Shown here: piece by piece, positions 57,491-64,000 of the stretch
Layout: each line of letters begins with the position of its first letter
Numbering within the stretch: the first letter of the stretch is position 1
DNA from: Triticum aestivum
Lineage: Eukaryota; Streptophyta; Magnoliopsida; Poales; Poaceae
Assembly (NCBI RefSeq): GCF_018294505.1
Contig: NC_057795.1
Coordinates: forward strand, 230,682,643-230,746,642
Reading direction: 5' to 3'
Length of the DNA stretch: 64,000 bases
Notes under the pieces: model-generated
Database searches by the model: none
What the model was told of the DNA's origin: nothing
What the model saw: the letters and a program-made list of their open reading frames with translations, nothing else
Program-made: the position numbers and the translations under genes

Positions 57491-60400
57491 TGTCAGGACC
57501 CCGACTCGATGTCACATCGATCTAGCCGGTAACACTTCATATCACTTTGCGGCCTCACGCACGGTATTCCCACGGGTGTCGCCTTACCTTTGCCCGGGAC
57601 CGTTTGCGCCTTTTGGCTCACGTATATGATAGTGTCGCTAGCATCCATATGATAAAGAGCCCAGGCTGACATGACTAGTTGTAAACCCAAAGTGGCACAG
57701 ACTTACAGGGACAGGCATCCATGACCCAGCTTCGAACGTGTCGGTCATCAGCAAGTGGGTCCGGGCTGTAGCACTGGGCTAGCAGGACTCCGGTAAACCG
57801 GGCTGTAGCGGGCTAACAGGACTCCGGTACTCAAAGCGTGACATTTCCCCGAAGGGACAGACACAGGAACGAAGAAGGACACATGCCGGCCAGCCTAAGT
57901 GTTCCAGAGCAGTAGCAAGCTACCATGGCCCAGCGGTAACACTAGGAGACATTTCCCGGTAAGAGAGGCTACTAAAGATAAACAACTAGATAGTCAGATC
58001 CCACACATACCAAGCATTTCAATCATACACACAATATGCTCGATATGTGCAAATACAACGAAGCATCACAACATGACTCTATGACACAAGTACTTTATTT
58101 AAGGCTCAGGGAGCCATACATAACATACACAAAGGTACGGGTCTCACGACCCAACATTCAAGTCATACAGTCATACAAACCAGCAGCGGAAGTAACTTGT
58201 CTGAGTACAGACAACTAGCAAAATAAAAGAGGCTTGGAAAGCCTAGCTATACTACATGGTCCTTCACAAGCTCAGGATCACCACCTGGGCCTTTAGCCTA
58301 GTCGTTGATGTCAACGTCTACATAGAACCCATCAGAAGGGGTTGCAGCGTCTTCTGTAAAAAATGTAAATTATAGCAACATGAGTACAAAGGTACTCAGC
58401 AAGACTTACATCAGATCCTACATACATGCATAGTATCAAGAAGGGTTGGTGGAGTTATTGCAGCAAGCCAGCTTTGACTCTTGGCTAGGCTAACCTATGA
58501 GACTCCAACTTGAAATGGTTTTGCGCACACGAGTCCACTACTCACCACTTCAATACACTACCGAGGATCCACCTCCGTCTTCCTACGGAAGAGCCATCCT
58601 CGGCACTCACACTTATCTTGAGGCTTTTAGTAGTTTCCATTTACTTGTCTATGAACTGTATAGGCAACCAAGTAGTCCTTTACCGCGGACGCGGCTATTC
58701 GAATAGATCATGATAACCCTGCAGGGGTGTACTTCTTCATACATGTTTCCACCACTTAGCGTCTGCACACGACATGTGCTCGGCAGACTTCAAACGAAAG
58801 CCGACGTGGGTGTAGACCACGACCTACCTAAACACTTAAGCCTCTAGTCCAGGTTTATCGCCTATTCAGGTTCCATCCGCAGGGAGTCCGGCCGAGGTTT
58901 CCCATACGGCCCCGAACGATGTGAACAGGGTTCCCGAGATACCTAACGGGTATTCGGTACACCGTGCCACATACCTACCGCATCACAGCCCACCCCTACG
59001 GTCAGCGCTGTCCACGGCCTCCAGTAGGCTACAAACACCAGAAACTACCTGCAACTCCTGGACAGAGAGCTAGGGTGAATAAGAAGTCGAACGGGGTCAT
59101 ATTTCAGGGCCCAATGCATGGTAGTAGCTGTATCTTAAATCACACATACAGATCTCAGTGCTTAAGGTCGGCTTCAATGAAACAACCCACCATGTACTCC
59201 TACATGGCCTCTCATCGATACCTTTACCAAATCGTGTTCACCACACCACTCTCATTACCGACATAACCATTTCACTTTAGCCCATCACCCAGATGAACCA
59301 GACCTGACACGACTCTAAGCATAGCAGGCATAGCAAGGTAGGAACAACACATACATATGGCTCAATCAACTCCTACACATGCTAGTGGGTTTCATCTAGT
59401 TACTGTGGCAATGATAGGTCATGCAGAGGAAATGGGTTCAACTACCGTAGCACACAGCAGTTTGAAATGCGTTGTCTTAATGCAGTAAAAGAGAGCAGGA
59501 GCGAGAACATGGGATTGTATCGATATGATCAAATGGTTGGTTGCTTGCCTAATGGTTCGATGCACTGATACGGTTCTTCGTTAGGGTAGTCACGGTACTC
59601 CTCGGAGGCAGAACCTGTCGCAAAGGACACCGATACACAACCATCACCAAACAATGTGCAACAATATGATGCATGCATGAAACATGGCAATATGAGTGTG
59701 TTGGGCTAATGCAACTAAGACCAGAGGGGTTTGAACCAATTTGAATCAAAGATTCAAATTTCAAACTCAAAACATGGCCTTTTAAAGTGCTTTTCCTTGT
59801 TCTGCATTAAACATCAAGTTAACTTGCTTAGTCATGCATGAAAATAGTACAGATGGATAGATTGGATTTTTCTGATCATTTTTCATATATAATTTGTCCA
59901 ATTTGGAGTTACAGAATAAAAGTTATGAATTTTTGAAGTTTAAATAATATTCTGGAATTTCCTGATTTAAATTAAATCCAGAAATATAAATATTGCGCCA
60001 GCATGACGTCAGCATGACATCAGTGGTCAACTGCGAATGGCTGGGGTCAAACCTGACGTGTGGGGTCCACACGTCAGTGACAGGGGGGGGGTTTAACAGG
60101 GTTAATTTATTCCTAATTAGGGGTTAGTGGCGCTGGGGCCCACTGCCAGTGTCAGGGGGGTTAATTACGCGGTGATTAGCACTAATCTGACCACCTGGCC
60201 GACGGGGCCCACGCGTCAGTGACCCTGGGGGGGTCAAACCCCAGGTCAAACAGGTCAAACCCACCGGCGACATGACGCCGGCGGGGCCCGAGACGGCGGC
60301 GCGATGCGGAAACGCGCTACAGGGCACGGGCGAGGCCGTGCTTGGGCTCGTTGGAGAGCCCTTGCTCCCGCGCGTCGAACGGTGGTGGTGGCCGTGCCTG

Positions 60401-61645
60401 TGGTGGCCGGTACCGACGACGGCGACGACCGTGGCGGCTGCCGGAGCTCGGTTGAGCTCGGGGTCAAGGCTACAACGGCTACGGAGATGCGGGGTTGGCA
60501 CCTACGGCTTCTACGCGGTGCGGTGAGGACGTGGGTGTGCTCGGTTGGGCGCTACGGTGACCGTGGCCACGACGGCGACATCGCCGGCGGCGTGGAGCTT
60601 CGGAGCTCAAGGGGGCGGCAGCTACAGGATGCTAGGGACGACGGGGCAAGGGGGAATCGGGTCAGTGGCTCACCGCGGAGCTGCAGGGATGGTTAGCGGG
60701 CTCGGGGACGTCCGGTAGCTCCCGATTCGACGGCGACGATCTCAGGTGGCCGAGGAGGGGAACGGCAACGTGGGCGGCGATGCAGGGCTTCCCGAGGGGC
60801 TTGGCTTGGTGGGGAGGAAGAGGGGGTCGAGGCGGAGCTCCTGAGCTCAACGGAGGGGCGAGGGGTGGCCGGAGACGGCTGCTATGGCGAACGGCGGCGA
60901 TGGTGGTGTTCGGCCGTGAGAGAGAGAGCGAGGGAGAGGAGGGAAGAACCGCGGGAGAGTGAGAGAGAGCAGGGGGGAGGGCGTGGCGTCGTCCGGGGCA
61001 TCGAGACGAGGAGGGGAGGGTAGGCAGGCAGGCGAGCAGGTGGCGTGGCGCGGTGGCGCGCGCGCGCGCCGGCCACACTCCCCTCCCTCTGTCGAGGACG
61101 AAGACGACAGAGGAGGGAGGCGGGCTGGGCCGCCTGCTGGCTGGGCCGGCCAGCTGGCTGGGCCGGCCAGCTGGCTGGGCTACACAGGGAGGAGCCCAGG
61201 TAAGGCTCTCCCTTTTAATTATTTCTGTTTTTCTAATTTCTGACATTTGTTTTGATTTAAATAAAATATTAAATCATTTATTTACCTTATGCCAATTTTT
61301 GCAGGAGCTAGATATATTATTCCAGAGCTCCTTTATAATTGGCATAATATTTGGACATATATTAATATATATAACTAATATATTTCCAATGCAAATATTT
61401 ATGCATTAATTCCAAATGCCCAAAATAAATACCTATGAGCTCTTAAAAATATTGGTTTGATTTTTATCTCTGTCCAATATTTTCAGAGAGCAACATGAGC
61501 ATTTTCTTGGACCTTTTTGGAGAAATTTTTATTTGGATTATTTTTCAAAAATGATTCTGAGGGTTTCACAAATCCCCATTTCAAATTAAATGGAATTTTA
61601 AACATGATGCACACACTCTGATGCATGACTAGCTAGGGTGTGACA
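57491..61645 (-). repeat. 3' LTR (4,155 bp) of younger same-family gypsy element
   Basis: Minus strand starts TGTCACACCC at 61645 and ends GGGTCCTGACA at 57491. It adjoins a polypurine tract and pol on the right, so it is a 3' LTR. A GC-rich block at about 60120-61200 holds a 17-bp tandem repeat (CTGGCTGGGCCGGCCAG at 61137-61153 and 61154-61170). The palindromes CTATTCGAATAG and CCCTGCAGGG lie at 58696-58707 and 58717-58726. Confidence 0.92.
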
Positions 61646-64000
61646 ACTCACCCCCACTCAAAAGAATCTCGTCCCGAGATTTGGGTTCCTCCGGGAAGAA
61701 GGCGGGATACTCGAATCGAAGACGATCCTCCCTTTCCCAAGTTGCTTCATCCTCAGAATGGTGCGACCATTGAACTTTGAGAAACTTGATATTATGACGT
61801 CGGGTGGTACGTTCGGCCTGATCGAGGATACGAATGGGGTACTCCCGATATGTAAGATTATCTTGGAGATCAAGCGTTTCGTGGTCCACTTCACGGATAG
61901 GATCCGAGAAGCAACGCCTGAGTTGAGAAACATGGAAGACATCGTGGACTCTGGAGAGGTGCGGAGGTAGTTCCAACTGGTAGGCAACTTCTCCTCGTTT
62001 GGCGAGAATGCGAAAAGGTCCAATGTAACGAGGAGCCAACTTGCCTTTGATACCGAAACGATGGGTTCCCTTCAGAGGGGTGACCCGAAGATAAGCCTTC
62101 TCGTCAACCTCGAAAGTCATAGCCTTATGTTTTTGGTCATATTGACTCTTTTGACGAGATTGGGCTGTTTTCAACTTTTCACGAACGATACGAACTTGTT
62201 CTTCTGCTTCCTGAATCATGTCCGGGCCAAAGAATTGTATTTCCCCGGTCTCTGACCAGTTAAGGGGTGTTCGACACCGTCGTCCATAGAGAACTTCAAA
62301 AGGGGCTTTACCCAAGCTAGATTGATAGCTGTTGTTGTAAGCGAATTCAGCAAATGGAAGGCACTTCTCCCAGTCCATTCCGAATGAGATAACAGAGGCT
62401 CGAAGCATGTCTTCTAGAATCTGGTTGACGCGTTCCACTTGACCACTCGACTGAGGGTGGAAGGCGGTGCTAAAGGAGAGACGGGTTCCCATAGCATTTT
62501 GGAAGCTTTCCCAAAATCGAGAGGTGAAAAGACTTCCTCGATCCGAGTTAATTTCCAAAGGAACACCATGGAGGGACACTATTCGGGAGATGTATAAGTC
62601 TGCCAGCTGACTAGCGGTTATACTCTCACGAACAGGTAAGAAATGGGCTACTTTGGAAAGACGATCGACAACAACGAAGATAGCATTATTCCCTCTCTTG
62701 GTCCTGGGAAAACCGGTAATGAAATCCATACCAATTTTATCCCATTTCCATTCAGGAATAGCTAAGGGTTGAAGGGTGCCAGCAGGCCGTTGGTGCTCTG
62801 CTTTTACACGACGACAGACGTCGCAATTAGCAATATACTGAGCAATTTCTCTCTTCATCCTAGTCCACCAGAACCTCTGGCGTAGGTCCTGATACATCTT
62901 GGTACTACCGGGATGAATGGTGAGAGGAGATTCATGAGCCTCCTTAAGGATCAACTGCCGTAGATGCTGGTTCTTGGGAACCACTAGACGGTTCTCAAAG
63001 TACACAACACCATGATCATTTGTGGAGAAACAACTAGCACCTCCGCTAGCAATGTTCTCTTTGATTTTAGATATTCCCTTATCTCGCTTTTGGGCAGCGA
63101 TGATTTGATCCGTAAGAGTAGGTTTCGCCACCAAGGTGGAAAGAAATCCTTGAGGAACAATGTGAAGGTTAAGCTTCCGAAATTCCTCATGGAGAAGCGG
63201 TTGACTTTGTTGTAACATCAGGTTGTTACAATAAGATTTACGACTTAGCGCATCAGCCATGACGTTGGCTTTTCCTGGGGTGTAAGTTATTCCTAAGTCG
63301 AAATCTGTGATCAACTCAACCCAACGTCTTTGCCTGAGATTCAGATCCGGTTGGGTGAAAACATACTTCAGACTTTGGTGATCAGTGAATATTTCGCAAT
63401 GATTACCGAGGAGGTAATGCCGCCAGGTCTTAAGTGCATAGACTACGGCTGCAAGCTCTAGATCATGAGTAGGATAATTCTCCTCATGTGGGTGCAATTG
63501 CCGTGAAGCGTAGGCAATTACGTGTCGATCTTGCATGAGAATGCAACCTAGTCCTTGCCGTGAGGCGTCGCAGTAGATAACAAAGTCCTTGGAGAAGTCT
63601 GGCGGTACCAGTACGGGAGCAGAAGTCAGGCGTCTTTTCAGTTCCTGAAAGCTGTGCTCACACTGTGGAGTCCACTCGAACTTCTTATCTTTCTTGAGGA
63701 GTTCGGTTAGAGGATTAGCAACCTTGGAGAAGTTCTCGACAAAGCGACGACAATAGCTCGCTAAGCCCAGAAAACTCCGAACTTGCTTGACCGATTCAGG
63801 TGGAGTCCAATTAAGGACGGCTTGAACTCGCTCAGGGTTAACAGCAATACCTTTACCGGATATTACATGACCCAGATAGGTCACTTCTGACAACCAGAAT
63901 TCACATTTAGAAAATTTGGCATAAAGGCGATGCTCTCGAAGTTTCTTCAACACTAGCCTTAGATGTTCGGCATGTTCCTCCTCGTTCTTGGAGTAGATGA
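61629..64000 (-). CDS. pol: Tekay-type pol, 3' part: RT end, RNase H, integrase (open, runs off window)
   Basis: Uninterrupted frame of about 790 codons from the right edge to TAG at 61629-61631, which lies inside the LTR. It begins in the RT thumb region ([20 protein letters not shown]). RNase H has [29 protein letters not shown] and MADALSRK. Integrase has the zinc region ([10 protein letters not shown] ... [12 protein letters not shown]) and all three catalytic residues ([25 protein letters not shown]). It ends in an [15 protein letters not shown] module typical of Tekay/Del chromoviruses. All visible catalytic residues are intact. The true start lies outside the window. It is the best-preserved coding region here and suggests a young copy. 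Confidence 0.93.
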   Translation of the reverse strand, partial: IYSKNEEEHAEHLRLVLKKLREHRLYAKFSKCEFWLSEVTYLGHVISGKGIAVNPERVQAVLNWTPPESVKQVRSFLGLASYCRRFVENFSKVANPLTELLKKDKKFEWTPQCEHSFQELKRRLTSAPVLVPPDFSKDFVIYCDASRQGLGCILMQDRHVIAYASRQLHPHEENYPTHDLELAAVVYALKTWRHYLLGNHCEIFTDHQSLKYVFTQPDLNLRQRRWVELITDFDLGITYTPGKANVMADALSRKSYCNNLMLQQSQPLLHEEFRKLNLHIVPQGFLSTLVAKPTLTDQIIAAQKRDKGISKIKENIASGGASCFSTNDHGVVYFENRLVVPKNQHLRQLILKEAHESPLTIHPGSTKMYQDLRQRFWWTRMKREIAQYIANCDVCRRVKAEHQRPAGTLQPLAIPEWKWDKIGMDFITGFPRTKRGNNAIFVVVDRLSKVAHFLPVRESITASQLADLYISRIVSLHGVPLEINSDRGSLFTSRFWESFQNAMGTRLSFSTAFHPQSSGQVERVNQILEDMLRASVISFGMDWEKCLPFAEFAYNNSYQSSLGKAPFEVLYGRRCRTPLNWSETGEIQFFGPDMIQEAEEQVRIVREKLKTAQSRQKSQYDQKHKAMTFEVDEKAYLRVTPLKGTHRFGIKGKLAPRYIGPFRILAKRGEVAYQLELPPHLSRVHDVFHVSQLRRCFSDPIREVDHETLDLQDNLTYREYPIRILDQAERTTRRHNIKFLKVQWSHHSEDEATWEREDRLRFEYPAFFPEEPKSRDEILLSGGELSHPS
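61646..61662 (-). other. Polypurine tract overlapping pol
   Basis: The minus strand reads TTTGAGTGGGGGTGAGT just before the LTR start. It lies in the pol frame, which continues 17 nt into the LTR. Confidence 0.85.

Noticed and set aside
60124..61246. Frames up to 194 codons with Ser/Pro-rich product
   Set aside because: Part of the 3' LTR at 57491-61645; the same region in related LTRs is broken; no domain.

Overview
This window is plant DNA made almost wholly of transposable elements; I find no convincing host gene. The repertoire points to a Triticeae grass (wheat, Aegilops, barley or rye). The evidence is a BARE-1/WIS/Angela-type Ty1/copia element, a Sabrina-like gypsy-type element, Caspar-like CACTA DNA, CRM- and Tekay-type chromoviruses, and dense nesting with 5-bp target duplications. 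Family names come from memory of Triticeae repeats; element boundaries, target-site duplications (TSDs), primer sites (PBS) and motifs are read directly from the sequence.

Left part (1-10170): a decayed minus-strand Ty3/gypsy internal region (1-3047) with its PBS and a complete 4.1-kb 5' LTR (3048-7143). This interrupts a plus-strand LTR that has a tRNA-Asp-type PBS (7144-8593). Repeat-rich DNA follows (8594-10170), which appears to be the body of a CACTA-like element whose terminus is at 23467.

Second part (10171-23165): a complete minus-strand CRM-type chromovirus with 1.03-kb LTRs and a perfect CTCTA TSD. Its gag-pol is nearly readable, and pol runs through the polypurine tract into the LTR. 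A 4.3-kb solo LTR (17055-21350, TSD GGTAT) sits in its leader and carries eight 50-bp tandem repeats.

Third part (23166-55012): CACTA termini and a ~310-bp tandem array, then a four-level nest. A Caspar-like CACTA (from 25352) was hit by a Sabrina-like element (25590-53413). That was hit by a Tekay-type chromovirus (28644-48569), and that by a BARE/Angela copia element (31329-39947) inserted inside the chromovirus primer-binding site. A 532-base run of N (46050-46581) lies in the chromovirus 3' LTR.

Right part (55013-64000): a truncated 4-kb-type LTR interrupted by a second, same-orientation element of the same family. This younger copy has a complete LTR (57491-61645) and an open RNase H-integrase frame that leaves the window at the right edge. 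It is the only long uninterrupted coding region here.

The genes belong to retrotransposon life cycles (capsid, protease, reverse transcriptase, RNase H, integrase) and most are broken. The most interesting signals are palindromes retained in LTRs, a pol frame overlapping a palindromic LTR array, an ORF of unknown function in the Sabrina-like element, and an extra ORF before gag in the Tekay-type element.
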